Shown here piece by piece: positions 50,253-58,659 of a stretch of DNA of 64,000 nt. The notes below the pieces were generated by a model. It worked only from the letters and a program-made list of their open reading frames with translations. It did no database searches and was not told the DNA's origin. This DNA is from a virus. The DNA lies in IMG/VR virus record IMGVR_UViG_3300023184_000037, positions 81,138-145,137 of that record. One strand, given 5' to 3'. Every line of letters starts with the position of its first letter. The first letter of the stretch is position 1. A program made the position numbers and the translations under genes.

Positions 50253-52538
50253 ATGGCACTAAGTCCGCAATTATTAAATTTTAAGAGCTCAGGAGTTTAT
50301 AGACTTGAGTTTGATAAATCTCAAACGGCAAATATTAACGTTGAGACTCTTAGATTAATGGTAGGTCACTCTAAAAAAGGTCCTTATAACACACCAGTTT
50401 TAATTGATTCAGTTGAAACTCTTACAAATGTGTTTGGAAACATTGATAAAAGTTTAGAAAAAAAGGGAATGTTTTTCCACAGATCTTGTATTGAAGCACT
50501 TTCAAGAGGTCCTATATTAGCCCTAAACCTTGAACACTTTACTATGGGAGATGTAGCATCTTACCAAAGTCCTGTAACATGTGGAGGCGCTGGAGCAGTA
50601 GGTATTACAGCAGATAGCGGTACTTATTCTTACCCATCGTTCTTTGATAACGATAAATTCATGGTTCCTTCAGACGCTGCTACATTAGCAACTATAGTTC
50701 CTGATGACGATCACGTCTTAAACTTTGTTAATATTAAACAAGATTCAATTACAATCATCGTAAGACAGGCTCAAGACGTTAAAGAATTTGACCTAACTGC
50801 AAGAGAATGGTATGGTGTTGGAAATGTTCCAGAATACTTAAATGAATTTGACAAAATGTCAGACTTTATGATTGATGTATTCGTATTTAAAGGAGAATTC
50901 GATGCTGCTGCAATGGTAAATGACCCAATCTACTCTGCCTACTTTACAGCAGACGGTTTGAAAAAAGAAAAACTTGCACAATTTGCAAACTTAAGACAAG
51001 TTAGTTTAATTGCACAATATACAGGTTCTATCTTACCAGGATTTAAAGACCTTGAAGGTAGAAACTTATACATAGAATCAGTTGTTAATGCAGAAGCTAG
51101 AAGAACTGGTTTATTCTGTGCAGTTGAAGAAAACATGGTTATGGATGAGCAAGGAACCAAAGTTGATTTACTAGGACACGTTTATAATGGTGCAAATAGT
51201 TATGAATTATTATCGCACTACGTTCCTGTTGGAGATAGAGACACTGCTTACGATGTAACAGTTGACAATGGTGTATTAGGAACTAATGCATTATTAAATG
51301 AATCACATTTTACAGTAACTTATGCAACAGGTGATGAGCCTGCCCCATTCCCAATTACAGTTGGACAATATGTTGATGCTGATGCAGCTAATAGACTTGC
51401 AAGAGTTAATAGAGTTGCAAAATCAATAGTCGGTGGAAATACTATTTTCACAGTTTATACTGATGTAACTCCTGATTACCAAGATAGAATTATTAAATCA
51501 TATGAAGATGCTTCTCTAGTTTACAAAACTTTTGTATTGGCTAAAGCAAATATAACTGGAAAAGAAATAAGCGACTATTTATCAGTTCTTTCTGGTGGTA
51601 ATGGAATCTATGATGCCCTAATCGACAAAGACATTATTGATTTTAGATATGTTGTAGATACTTTTACATCTTTTGATGAGAACGGATTAAACAACAAGAG
51701 CAATCTTTCTCAATTAGCAAAAGACAGACAAAATGCTGCCGCAATATTAAATGCTCCAACAATTGAAGATTTTAAAAAATCTACTGACCCATCATTTACT
51801 GATGAGAATCTAGCATTTGATACTGTTTATATTGCAGCAGGTGGTAATCAAGATAAAAACCCAACTAAAATTTATGCTCTTCCAAGTATAAATCAAGGTG
51901 CAAACTATGCGTTCTACTACGGACCTGGTTTAATTGTAAGCGACAACGGAAAGGACATTATTGTTCCTCCAGCTGCTTATGTTTGTAACAACTACATCGA
52001 CAAGTACACGAACGCCCTTCCATGGTCAATCGTTGCTGGTCCAAGAAGAGGAGTTGTTGCTGGTACAAACGTTAAAGGAGTTGAATATGCATTTGATAAA
52101 AAAGATAGAGATATTCTAGAGCCATTCGGTTACAATCCAATTGTATTCCAAAGAGGAACTGGTTTAACTATCTTAGGTAATAAAACTGCTCAACAATCTA
52201 TTAAATCTGCACTTTCTTCTGCTCACGTAAGAGAGGTACTTATTTACATTCAAGATGGTATGGCTGATATTCTTAAAGATTACGTATTTGAATTTAATAC
52301 TGCTCAAACAAGACTTGAAATCAAAACTTTAGCAGATTCATTCTTACAAAGTGTTAAACAAGATAATGGTGTTTATGAGTTTAAAAACGTAATGGACTCT
52401 ACGAATAACACTAACGAGGTTATTGATAACAATATGGGTATAATTGATACTTATGTAGAACCAGTTAAAGGTTTAGAGATTGTAGTTCATAGAACAACAG
52501 TTTTAAATACTGGAGAAATTCAATCTGGTAACCTATAA
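50253..52538 (+). CDS. 18: Tail sheath protein (gp18)
   Basis: A 761-residue contractile sheath subunit (T4 gp18: 659). N-terminal SGVYRLEFDKSQTANINVET with MVGHSKKGPYNTPVL and the C-terminal half, where ALPSINQGANYAFYYGPGL, CNNYIDKYTNALPWSIVAGP and LTILGNKTAQQSIKSALS match sheath cores. About 100 extra residues lie in the middle, probably surface-exposed. Late promoter upstream; the tube gene follows as in T4. Confidence 0.93.
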   Translation: MALSPQLLNFKSSGVYRLEFDKSQTANINVETLRLMVGHSKKGPYNTPVLIDSVETLTNVFGNIDKSLEKKGMFFHRSCIEALSRGPILALNLEHFTMGDVASYQSPVTCGGAGAVGITADSGTYSYPSFFDNDKFMVPSDAATLATIVPDDDHVLNFVNIKQDSITIIVRQAQDVKEFDLTAREWYGVGNVPEYLNEFDKMSDFMIDVFVFKGEFDAAAMVNDPIYSAYFTADGLKKEKLAQFANLRQVSLIAQYTGSILPGFKDLEGRNLYIESVVNAEARRTGLFCAVEENMVMDEQGTKVDLLGHVYNGANSYELLSHYVPVGDRDTAYDVTVDNGVLGTNALLNESHFTVTYATGDEPAPFPITVGQYVDADAANRLARVNRVAKSIVGGNTIFTVYTDVTPDYQDRIIKSYEDASLVYKTFVLAKANITGKEISDYLSVLSGGNGIYDALIDKDIIDFRYVVDTFTSFDENGLNNKSNLSQLAKDRQNAAAILNAPTIEDFKKSTDPSFTDENLAFDTVYIAAGGNQDKNPTKIYALPSINQGANYAFYYGPGLIVSDNGKDIIVPPAAYVCNNYIDKYTNALPWSIVAGPRRGVVAGTNVKGVEYAFDKKDRDILEPFGYNPIVFQRGTGLTILGNKTAQQSIKSALSSAHVREVLIYIQDGMADILKDYVFEFNTAQTRLEIKTLADSFLQSVKQDNGVYEFKNVMDSTNNTNEVIDNNMGIIDTYVEPVKGLEIVVHRTTVLNTGEIQSGNL

Positions 52539-52542
52539 TCGT

Positions 52543-52552
52543 GATATATAAA
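52543..52552 (+). promoter_or_regulatory. Late promoter of the tube gene
   Basis: GATATATAAA 19 bases before the ATG at 52572. Confidence 0.7.
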
Positions 52553-52571
52553 AAAATAAAAATTAATTAAC

Positions 52572-53126
52572 ATGGGATTACCACACTATAGTCAAGACCA
52601 AACGTCTAGAAAAGGTAGAAATTTTGAACCAATCCAGCCTAACCTGTTTGAAGTTACTGTACTTCCTCCAGCAGGTGTTGCAGATGCTCCACTACTTTTA
52701 CAACACGTTAATTCTATCGGAGGATTAGAATTATACAAAGAAATTGCTGCAGTAGAACAAAAATACAAATGGGTTACTAGATCGTTCGCTGGTATGCCTG
52801 ATGGAACTGCAGTTGATGTTACCATTAACTTCTCATTAAACTTAAATGAAGCAAATCAGGCTTATTTATACAAATCAATGAGACAATGGTATAACTTAAG
52901 ATATGACCCGAACACAGGTACAATGGGACTTAAAAAAGATTACGTAGGTACTATTGTTATCGTACAGTTTAACAGAGCTGGAGATATTTATAGAACAGTA
53001 ACTTTAGAAGATTGCCAAATTACTTCAGGTTTAGGTTTTACAAACGAATTAAGTTACGAAACAAAAGACGCTGCTGCTTTAGAAGTAACATTTAGATGTG
53101 ATGCTTGGAAAGAAGTTTTAGCATAA
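52572..53126 (+). CDS. 19: Tail tube protein (gp19)
   Basis: A 184-residue tube subunit (T4 gp19: 163). NLFEVTVLPPAGVADAP, VEQKYKWVTRSFAGMP and LNEANQAYLYKSMRQWYNLRY are characteristic, followed by the GTIVIVQFNRAGDIYRTVTL strand pair and a SYETKDAAALEVTFRCDAW ending. It stacks as hexamers inside the sheath. A terminator follows. Confidence 0.93.
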   Translation: MGLPHYSQDQTSRKGRNFEPIQPNLFEVTVLPPAGVADAPLLLQHVNSIGGLELYKEIAAVEQKYKWVTRSFAGMPDGTAVDVTINFSLNLNEANQAYLYKSMRQWYNLRYDPNTGTMGLKKDYVGTIVIVQFNRAGDIYRTVTLEDCQITSGLGFTNELSYETKDAAALEVTFRCDAWKEVLA

Positions 53127-53140
53127 TTATTTAAAAGAGT

Positions 53141-53175
53141 ATAGGGAATAATTGATTTGTTCCCTATATTTTTTT
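53141..53175 (+). terminator. Rho-independent terminator after the tube gene
   Basis: ATAGGGAA (53141-53148) pairs with TTCCCTAT (53160-53167), followed by T-rich sequence. Confidence 0.85.
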
Positions 53176-53213
53176 GAAACAAAAACATAATATAATGATA
53201 ATATAATATATTG

Positions 53214-53429
53214 ATGGATAAACTAACCAAGAAGTTACAGGTCCTATTATCAGAAGACGAGGTTGCTCTCATTAATCGTATAATACTTAGTGAGGCTATC
53301 GAAACTGGACAGCGACCAATTTCAATTTCCGCATTTATTAGAGATGTTATAAGAGCCGAAATAGACAAAAGATCAGAAACAATAACTAAATTTAATAAAA
53401 TTGACATTAAAAAACTTAAAAACAAATAA
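53214..53429 (+). CDS. Small ribbon-helix-helix-like protein
   Basis: The ATG at 53214 is preferred to TTG at 53211; the product is 71 residues. KKLQVLLSEDEVALINRII then SAFIRDVIRAEIDKR has the strand-helix-helix outline of RHH DNA-binding proteins. It sits alone between tail genes, after a terminator. It might regulate tail genes, but this is speculative. Confidence 0.6.
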   Translation: MDKLTKKLQVLLSEDEVALINRIILSEAIETGQRPISISAFIRDVIRAEIDKRSETITKFNKIDIKKLKNK

Positions 53430-53432
53430 TTT

Positions 53433-54407
53433 ATGAGTACAGAAAACGATTCAAATCTAGAAGAACAATATAAAAATATAGTTCAATCTGTAGAAAATCA
53501 AGAGGTTCATGAACCGGAAGTACAACAAGTACAAGAAGCACCCTTAAACCTAGGAAAGGTTAACATGGAAAGATTTACTGGAGAAAAAGCAGAAGATGCT
53601 GATTTCCACTTAGGTTATCATACAATTCCATTACTTTCGTTACCTTCAGGAGGTATGTTTTACCCAGAAGGAACTCAACTTTCGATACGTTCTGCTAAGG
53701 TTGCAGAAATTAGACATTTTTCAACAATTGATGAAACTAACGTTTTAGACATTGACGATAAATTAAATTCAATAGTTGATTCATGTACAAGAATTACATG
53801 TACAGCAAAACGATTATCATACAAAGACCTTTTAGAAGAGGACCGTTTCTTTGTTATTCTCTCTATTAGAGACCTGACCTTTCCAGAGCCAGAATCAAAC
53901 TTAAAAATTGAGCACACTAGCAAGAAAGGTGAAAGACATGAAATTGAAATTAAAAAAGACTATTTTCAATACTTTAAAATTCCAGCAGAACTTGACAAGT
54001 ACTATGATTCAGAAGCAAAGGCTTTCTTAGTTGAAACCAAATCTTTTGGAACTCTTGAAATGAAACCACCTGCTATCGGTGTTATGCAAAAAATTACTGC
54101 ATACATTAAAGAGAAACAACAAAAAGGACTTAAAGTTGACCAATCAGTACTTCAAATCATTCCTTATTTACACAAGGATTGGAGAACATTCAATGATAAA
54201 ACAATTTTTGAATTTGAAATTGAATTAAACGGATGGACAAATAAAAAATACAATCTAGTTTATACATTGGCTGAAAAGATGAAAGTCGGGATTCAACCAA
54301 ATATGCTAGTACAATTAGGGGACGAGGAGGAAGAGGTTCCCATCAGTTTTCGTGACGGAATCAAATCTCTTTTCATTGTTCAAGATATCGCTGGAGAACT
54401 TCTTTAA
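53433..54407 (+). CDS. 26: Baseplate hub/tail assembly chaperone, gp26-like
   Basis: A 324-residue protein. YHTIPLLSLPSGGMFYPEGT is the hallmark opening of the T4 gp26 baseplate family, followed by IRSAKVAEIRHFSTIDE and KSFGTLEMKPPAIGVMQKI. The first ~50 residues are acidic and disordered. It ends GELL at the sequence CTT CTT TAA; the +1 frame continues into the gp51-like ORF, so a fraction of ribosomes may extend it. Upstream of the tape measure, as expected for a tail-assembly chaperone. Confidence 0.8.
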   Translation: MSTENDSNLEEQYKNIVQSVENQEVHEPEVQQVQEAPLNLGKVNMERFTGEKAEDADFHLGYHTIPLLSLPSGGMFYPEGTQLSIRSAKVAEIRHFSTIDETNVLDIDDKLNSIVDSCTRITCTAKRLSYKDLLEEDRFFVILSIRDLTFPEPESNLKIEHTSKKGERHEIEIKKDYFQYFKIPAELDKYYDSEAKAFLVETKSFGTLEMKPPAIGVMQKITAYIKEKQQKGLKVDQSVLQIIPYLHKDWRTFNDKTIFEFEIELNGWTNKKYNLVYTLAEKMKVGIQPNMLVQLGDEEEEVPISFRDGIKSLFIVQDIAGELL

Positions 54408-54410
54408 AAC
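54399..54410 (+). other. Candidate programmed +1 frameshift site
   Basis: The gp26-like frame ends CTT CTT TAA AAC. A +1 slip at CTT-T gives CTT (T) AAA ACG, entering a frame open to 54624. CTT followed by a stop is the slip used in bacterial release factor 2. The joined product reads smoothly: ELL-KTKFHIYLKLHMQPSEL. Confidence 0.5.
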
Positions 54411-54438
54411 GAAGTTTCACATATATCTTAAACTTCAT

Positions 54439-54624
54439 ATGCAACCATCGGAGCTTGAAGGTATGGAATACTATGAATTCCATTATCTTGTTAAAGACTT
54501 GATAGACCATATGAAAGAGGAGAATAAACAAAACCAAGGTCAAAATGATGCAACGTCTGGTATGATGAGTAATATTAAAATGCCAAACATGAAAATGCCA
54601 AACATCAGTATGCCAAAAATATAA
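54439..54624 (+). CDS. gp51-like tail assembly chaperone segment (frameshift extension or separate ORF)
   Basis: From ATG 54439 the frame encodes 61 residues (MQPSELEGMEYYEFHYLVKD...), but the frame is open backwards through the gp26-like stop to 54352. The sequence (helix, ELEGMEYYEFHYL, helix) resembles the second part of tail chaperones, where a Met/Pro-Tyr/Trp-x-(F/Y) motif follows. The end repeats KMPNMKMPNISMPKI. In T4 the gp26/gp51 pair works before tape-measure assembly. Expression as a +1 frameshift product is favoured; independent initiation is possible. Confidence 0.6.
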   Translation: MQPSELEGMEYYEFHYLVKDLIDHMKEENKQNQGQNDATSGMMSNIKMPNMKMPNISMPKI

Positions 54625-54626
54625 AC

Positions 54627-54653
54627 AAAGGGTCCCTAATCGGACCCTTTTTT
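54627..54653 (+). terminator. Rho-independent terminator
   Basis: AAAGGGTCC (54627-54635) pairs with GGACCCTTT (54642-54650), followed by T-run. Confidence 0.88.
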
Positions 54654-54658
54654 ATTTG

Positions 54659-54686
54659 GATATATAACAAAGATAAGGCTTATCTT
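54659..54686 (+). promoter_or_regulatory. Late promoter and palindromic leader of the tape-measure gene
   Basis: GATATATAAC (54659-54668) is followed by AAGATAAG-G-CTTATCTT (54670-54686), an 8-bp inverted repeat at the expected transcript start. Confidence 0.6.
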
Positions 54687-54702
54687 AAAAAAATTAACAA
54701 AT

Positions 54703-57384
54703 GTGACTCAAAGCAATAAACAACTTTCACTACTAACAAGCCCGTTACAGAGAATCGCAGACGCTACTGAAGCAACTACAGTTATTCTTAATAAAATAGC
54801 TGAAGTTATTTTAAGTGGGGCAAGTAGTAAATCCGGAGAAGCCACTTCAGATGAGCTTAAAAAGCAAACAACAATACTTACAGATATTCGAAGCATCTTA
54901 CGGGAGCAAAATAAAGTATTAGCAAAAGGAGCCGGAGCCAAGGGTGGACCTGGAGGTGGAATGTTTTCACCAATGTCTGCTAAAGATGTTGGATTAACTG
55001 CTCTGATGATAGTTGGAGTTGCTGGCGCAATTGTTGGAGCTGCTGCGATATTCACATTAGTTCCAGTTATTACAATAGGACAGTTGCTTACAGTACTTGC
55101 AGTTGCAGGTATTTTTGCACTTATTGCACCGACATTTGTTAAAATTGCCGAAGTACTTAGTGGAAGTAAAGACCTTGCAGGAAATGCCAAAGGAGGAGAT
55201 GTGAGTAGTCCAAAATCACTATTTGCACTTGCCGGAGCAACTACACTCGCAATGGTAGGCATCGCAATATCTATAGTCTTAAGTGGTGCAATATTTACCC
55301 TAATGCCAGTTATTACCGGAGGTCAATTCTTAACAGCGTTGGCGATTGCAGTTATAATGATTCCAGCTGCTTTTGCATATTCAATGATTCTTAAAGCAAC
55401 CAAAGGACTTAAGAAAGAACAATTAATATTTGCCGCAGTTGCAATACCATTAATGGCGCTTGGTATTGTTGGAGCTGCTTATGCATTTATGTTATTACCT
55501 AAAGGAGATAATTTAGTGGCTCCAGATCCTATATGGACACTTAAGGCTGCACTTGCCATTGGATTATTTGCAGTTGGATTCTTTTTTATTATGAAAGCAA
55601 TTAAAGGTGCACAAACTAAAGACATTGTTTTTGGTTCGCTTGCAATTCCATTAATCGCTGTTGCAATTGTTTTAATTGCATATATTTTTATGGCCCTTCC
55701 TAAGGGTGATAATTTAATGGCTCCAGACCCTATATGGACTCTTAAATCGGCTCTTGCCATTGGACTATTTGCAGTTGGTTTCTATTTTATTATGAGAGCA
55801 ATTCAAGGAGCTTCACTTAGAGATATTTTATTTGGAGCAATCGCTATTCCAGTTATGGCAATTGGTATTGTCTTAACCGCATGGATTTTTATGGCATTGC
55901 CAAAAGATTCAGTTGCACCGGATCCGATGTGGGTTCTTAAAGCAGGTTTTGCAATGCTTATTTTTGCAATTCCTTTTTATATAATTTCAAGAGCAATTCA
56001 AGGAATGACTCTTAAAGAAATGTTATTTATGGCGCTTGCAATTCCAATTATTGCATTTGGAGTTCTTGCAACCGCATGGATTTTCCAAGGACTTGCTGGA
56101 ATTCAATTTGTAGCACCTGAACCGATGTGGACTCTTAAAGCCGCACTTGCTATTGTCCTATTTGGAGCAATGATATATCTTTCAAGTAAAACTATTGGAA
56201 AACTAAGTATAGGTGACATGCTTAAATCCTTACTAGGTGTTGTAGTTGCGTCGTTTGCAGTAATCGCAGTTGCCTGGTTATTTTCAATATTACCTAGTAC
56301 ATTTACTGCACCTCCATTAGAATGGACCCTAGCCGCCGCAGTTGCAATTGGAGCGTTTGGAACTGTTATTGCAGCCGTTGGTATAGCAGTTCAGGCATTG
56401 ACGCCTGCAACACTTCTTATGGGAGCCTTAGGTATTATTGTTATTGCAATTGTAATCGTGGCAGTTGGTTGGATTCTTTCCCTATTAGAAGGCGCAATGC
56501 CAGCACTTAAAACAGTTGCTGGAGGATTTGTCGATATTATAATGATGCCAATCAATGCAATTATAACCGCATTTTCTCGATTTAAAAATGAAATTGGAAT
56601 TGAAAACATGATTCCCCTTGCAGTTGGTGTAGCCGCTCTTGGTGGAGCATGGTTGATATTTTCTGCCGCAGTAGCCGGTGGAGATGTTGCAGGACTTCTT
56701 GGTTCGGCAGCTGGAGCAGTTGGAGCAATCTTTGATGGTATTGCCTCTCTTTTTGGAGGAGATACTCCATCACCGCTGGATATATTAAAAGAACTTGCAA
56801 TACTTGGACCTCAAATTCAAACACTAGCAGTCCCACTTACTGCAGTTGGTACCGCATTTGCAATGATTAACAAATCAGCAGCTGGAGTTTCCAAAGCATT
56901 CGAAAGCGTTACAACTTTTGTTGAAGATACTGATTCTGGCGATTTAGCGGCCGATGCAAAATCATTAACAAGTATTGCAAACTCCTATACTAAGATTTCG
57001 AATGCTAGCCGAACCCTAAACGTAAAGGCAATTGAAACTACTACAAATATGTTTAAGGCCCTTACGGATCTTGCCAAGAATAATGGAGAATCTGCAATGG
57101 GAATCTTAGCAGATAAATTACTTGTAGCGGTTAAAGAACTTACGGCAGCCGCCGGAAATCTTGAAGCCAGTGTTGCAAAACAAGGAGACGCTACAAGTGG
57201 AATCGGAGACGCAGTTTCTGGAGCAATAGATTCAGTTAAAGAAACTGTTACTGGAGTTAAAAAAGAAGTAGGTAAAATGACTGCCGATGCAAAAGGAGCT
57301 ATGGACCTGACACCACTTATTGATGCAATAACAAAATTAGAAGAACGTTTCGATACATTTATTACTGTTAAAATAAAACAGTAA
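54703..57384 (+). CDS. Tape measure-like protein with hydrophobic repeats
   Basis: An 893-residue protein after the tail chaperones. The start is GTG at 54703: the ATG at 54701 is out of frame and reads ATG TGA. Residues ~1-85 are helical; from ~95 to ~620 long hydrophobic segments repeat with a period near 66 residues, each with an APDPIWTLKAALAIGLF-type stretch, KAIKGA and LAIPLIAVAIVL. The C-terminal ~270 residues are soluble, helical and Ala-rich. Such repeats suit a tail-length ruler that can also enter the host membrane. Much larger than T4 gp29 (590). Confidence 0.75.
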   Translation: MTQSNKQLSLLTSPLQRIADATEATTVILNKIAEVILSGASSKSGEATSDELKKQTTILTDIRSILREQNKVLAKGAGAKGGPGGGMFSPMSAKDVGLTALMIVGVAGAIVGAAAIFTLVPVITIGQLLTVLAVAGIFALIAPTFVKIAEVLSGSKDLAGNAKGGDVSSPKSLFALAGATTLAMVGIAISIVLSGAIFTLMPVITGGQFLTALAIAVIMIPAAFAYSMILKATKGLKKEQLIFAAVAIPLMALGIVGAAYAFMLLPKGDNLVAPDPIWTLKAALAIGLFAVGFFFIMKAIKGAQTKDIVFGSLAIPLIAVAIVLIAYIFMALPKGDNLMAPDPIWTLKSALAIGLFAVGFYFIMRAIQGASLRDILFGAIAIPVMAIGIVLTAWIFMALPKDSVAPDPMWVLKAGFAMLIFAIPFYIISRAIQGMTLKEMLFMALAIPIIAFGVLATAWIFQGLAGIQFVAPEPMWTLKAALAIVLFGAMIYLSSKTIGKLSIGDMLKSLLGVVVASFAVIAVAWLFSILPSTFTAPPLEWTLAAAVAIGAFGTVIAAVGIAVQALTPATLLMGALGIIVIAIVIVAVGWILSLLEGAMPALKTVAGGFVDIIMMPINAIITAFSRFKNEIGIENMIPLAVGVAALGGAWLIFSAAVAGGDVAGLLGSAAGAVGAIFDGIASLFGGDTPSPLDILKELAILGPQIQTLAVPLTAVGTAFAMINKSAAGVSKAFESVTTFVEDTDSGDLAADAKSLTSIANSYTKISNASRTLNVKAIETTTNMFKALTDLAKNNGESAMGILADKLLVAVKELTAAAGNLEASVAKQGDATSGIGDAVSGAIDSVKETVTGVKKEVGKMTADAKGAMDLTPLIDAITKLEERFDTFITVKIKQ
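55480..56300 (+). repeat. Diverged ~198-bp repeats in the tape-measure gene
   Basis: Units starting near 55498, 55696 and onward carry PKGDNLxAPDPIWTLK and later SVAPDPMWVLK, FVAPEPMWTLK and APPLEWTLA variants. The first two units remain alike at the nucleotide level; later ones diverge. Confidence 0.8.
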
Positions 57385-57403
57385 ACAAATCCAACATTTT
57401 TTA

Positions 57404-57416
57404 TATAATATTTAAG
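57404..57416 (+). promoter_or_regulatory. Middle-like motif TATAATATTTAAG
   Basis: TATAATATTTAAG resembles the 13-base middle motif and lies 34 bases before the ATG at 57451. Confidence 0.35.
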
Positions 57417-57419
57417 TTC

Positions 57420-57843
57420 TTTGAAAGGGGTTAAATAAAAACTATAAATTATGATAGAACAAATTTTAGCATTTGTTTTAGGTGCCGGCACAGGTTTCCT
57501 TATTTGGGGAGTTGTGTTAGCGTTTATGACAGCAAGAAAATTAAAAGGGGTACAAGAAGAGTTACCAAACATTTATGCATGTATAGACAACCTTAGTGAG
57601 GAATTACATCGCAGAATTGACCAAGAAATTAGTAGAACCGACGAATTATACAGGGATTCTATTAAGCACACTGATTCTAGAGTCGATAAATTAGAATCAA
57701 AATTCGAATCAAAATTTGACAATTTAGGTGATATTCCATTACAATTATCTGAATTACGTCAAAGAATAAATAACACTATTGAATTAGTAAATGACATAAC
57801 GGGACTTACCGTTAAGAAAAAATAAACCAAATCCCCTTTCAAA
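57420..57843. repeat. 11-bp inverted repeat flanking one gene
   Basis: TTTGAAAGGGG (57420-57430) and its exact complement CCCCTTTCAAA (57833-57843) flank the gene at 57451-57825. It could close the transcript into a long-range stem or mark an inserted cassette. Confidence 0.45.
57451..57825 (+). CDS. Membrane-anchored coiled-coil protein
   Basis: A 124-residue protein with one N-terminal membrane helix (ILAFVLGAGTGFLIWGVVLAFM, split by Gly residues) and a long charged coiled coil (LSEELHRRIDQEISRTDELY, DSRVDKLESKFESKFDNL). The topology resembles inner-membrane spanins, but no lysis partner is visible; other roles are possible. An inverted repeat flanks the gene. Confidence 0.65.
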   Translation: MIEQILAFVLGAGTGFLIWGVVLAFMTARKLKGVQEELPNIYACIDNLSEELHRRIDQEISRTDELYRDSIKHTDSRVDKLESKFESKFDNLGDIPLQLSELRQRINNTIELVNDITGLTVKKK

Positions 57844-57872
57844 TAACTTTTAAACCTTTAAAAACTTTAAAT

Positions 57873-58127
57873 ATGAAATACCTTTATTTTAGTGCACCAT
57901 GGTGTGGACCTTGTAAACAATTAGCACCAAAAATGGAATTGGTTGCTGAAACGGTTGCTGTTGAAAAAATCCTTGTGGATTCAGACGCAGAAACAACTCA
58001 AAAGTATGGAATCCGAAATATTCCAACTGTAGTATTAATTGATGATAATGGAGTTGAGCTTGAAAGAATTGTAGGAGCTCATCCAGTTGAATTCTATCTT
58101 GAAAAATTTGAAAATCATGTTAAGTAG
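57873..58127 (+). CDS. Small thioredoxin
   Basis: An 84-residue thioredoxin-fold protein. The active site is APWCGPCK (residues 8-15) and NIPTVVLID carries the cis-proline. It is shorter than host thioredoxin (~105 residues) because the first strand-helix is missing, as in phage thioredoxin/glutaredoxins. It is a likely electron donor for the phage ribonucleotide reductase. It overlaps the next gene by 11 bases. Confidence 0.85.
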   Translation: MKYLYFSAPWCGPCKQLAPKMELVAETVAVEKILVDSDAETTQKYGIRNIPTVVLIDDNGVELERIVGAHPVEFYLEKFENHVK

Positions 58128-58443
58128 AGAATCAATTGTTCAGAGATTATTAGATGAGAAACTTATAACAGTTGAAGAGGCAGTTGTCTTATTAAAAACT
58201 GAAGTTACTAAATGGTTGCCAAACCCAAGTAGTCCAGGTATTACAACACCATGGATTGGACCAGGACAGCCATATCAACCTTACACTGCGCCGAGTACAC
58301 CAATTAATCCAATGTACCCTCATTGTGATTGGACTGTGCGACCAGAAACTATGCCATATTATGGAAGTTGGCCATCACATACAGGAACTACAAATCCTAA
58401 TAACTTTGCATGCACAACAAACGAAAATTGGGCTGCTAAATAA
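58117..58443 (+). CDS. Hypothetical protein with Pro/Thr/Trp-rich tail
   Basis: The ATG at 58117 is chosen over upstream TTG, giving 108 residues. An N-terminal helix pair (SRESIVQRLLDEKLITVEEA) is followed by a tail rich in Pro, Thr, Trp and Tyr (PGQPYQPYTAPSTPINPMYP). It overlaps the thioredoxin stop. Unknown; the first part resembles short helical docking modules. Confidence 0.65.
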   Translation: MLSRESIVQRLLDEKLITVEEAVVLLKTEVTKWLPNPSSPGITTPWIGPGQPYQPYTAPSTPINPMYPHCDWTVRPETMPYYGSWPSHTGTTNPNNFACTTNENWAAK

Positions 58444-58447
58444 AAAA

Positions 58448-58468
58448 GCCAGGGTTATTTACCCTGGC
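58448..58468. terminator. Bidirectional terminator between convergent genes
   Basis: GCCAGGGT (58448-58455) pairs with ACCCTGGC (58461-58468). A T6 run follows on the minus strand; on the + strand a looser T-rich stretch follows. Confidence 0.8.
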
Positions 58469-58592
58469 CTTTGTATGGTTTTTTGTATTTTTGAGCTCCT
58501 TTATTCTTAGTGCTTTTAGTTTTTGCATGAACCCCTTTTCTTTTCTTTTTTGGAGTTGCAGTAAAAGCACCTCCGGTAGTTGGTTTTGCCAT
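58455..58592 (-). CDS. Small very basic protein on the minus strand
   Basis: A 45-residue protein reading MAKPTTGGAFTATPKKKRKG and ending YKKPYKGQGK, with about a third Lys/Arg. It runs against the surrounding genes and ends inside the shared terminator hairpin. The composition and clean frame with A-rich context upstream of the ATG argue that it is real. A nucleic-acid-binding or ribosome-related peptide is possible; no function is known to me. Confidence 0.65.
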   Translation of the reverse strand: MAKPTTGGAFTATPKKKRKGVHAKTKSTKNKGAQKYKKPYKGQGK

Positions 58593-58609
58593 GATGTATG
58601 GATATTTTT

Positions 58610-58632
58610 AGTTTAGATTATTTATCTAAACT
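58610..58632. promoter_or_regulatory. Inverted repeat between divergent genes
   Basis: AGTTTAGA (58610-58617) and TCTAAACT (58625-58632) flank a 7-base spacer in the gap between the minus-strand gene and the 58713 gene. It may be an operator or hairpin. Confidence 0.4.
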
Positions 58633-58659
58633 TTCCTAAAAAAATCATTGAAAACATTT

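Noticed and set aside
54708-55262. 184-codon open frame on the minus strand inside the tape-measure gene
   Set aside because: It is the shadow of a repetitive Ala/Val/Ile-rich gene; its product is low-complexity and lies wholly inside a well-supported gene.
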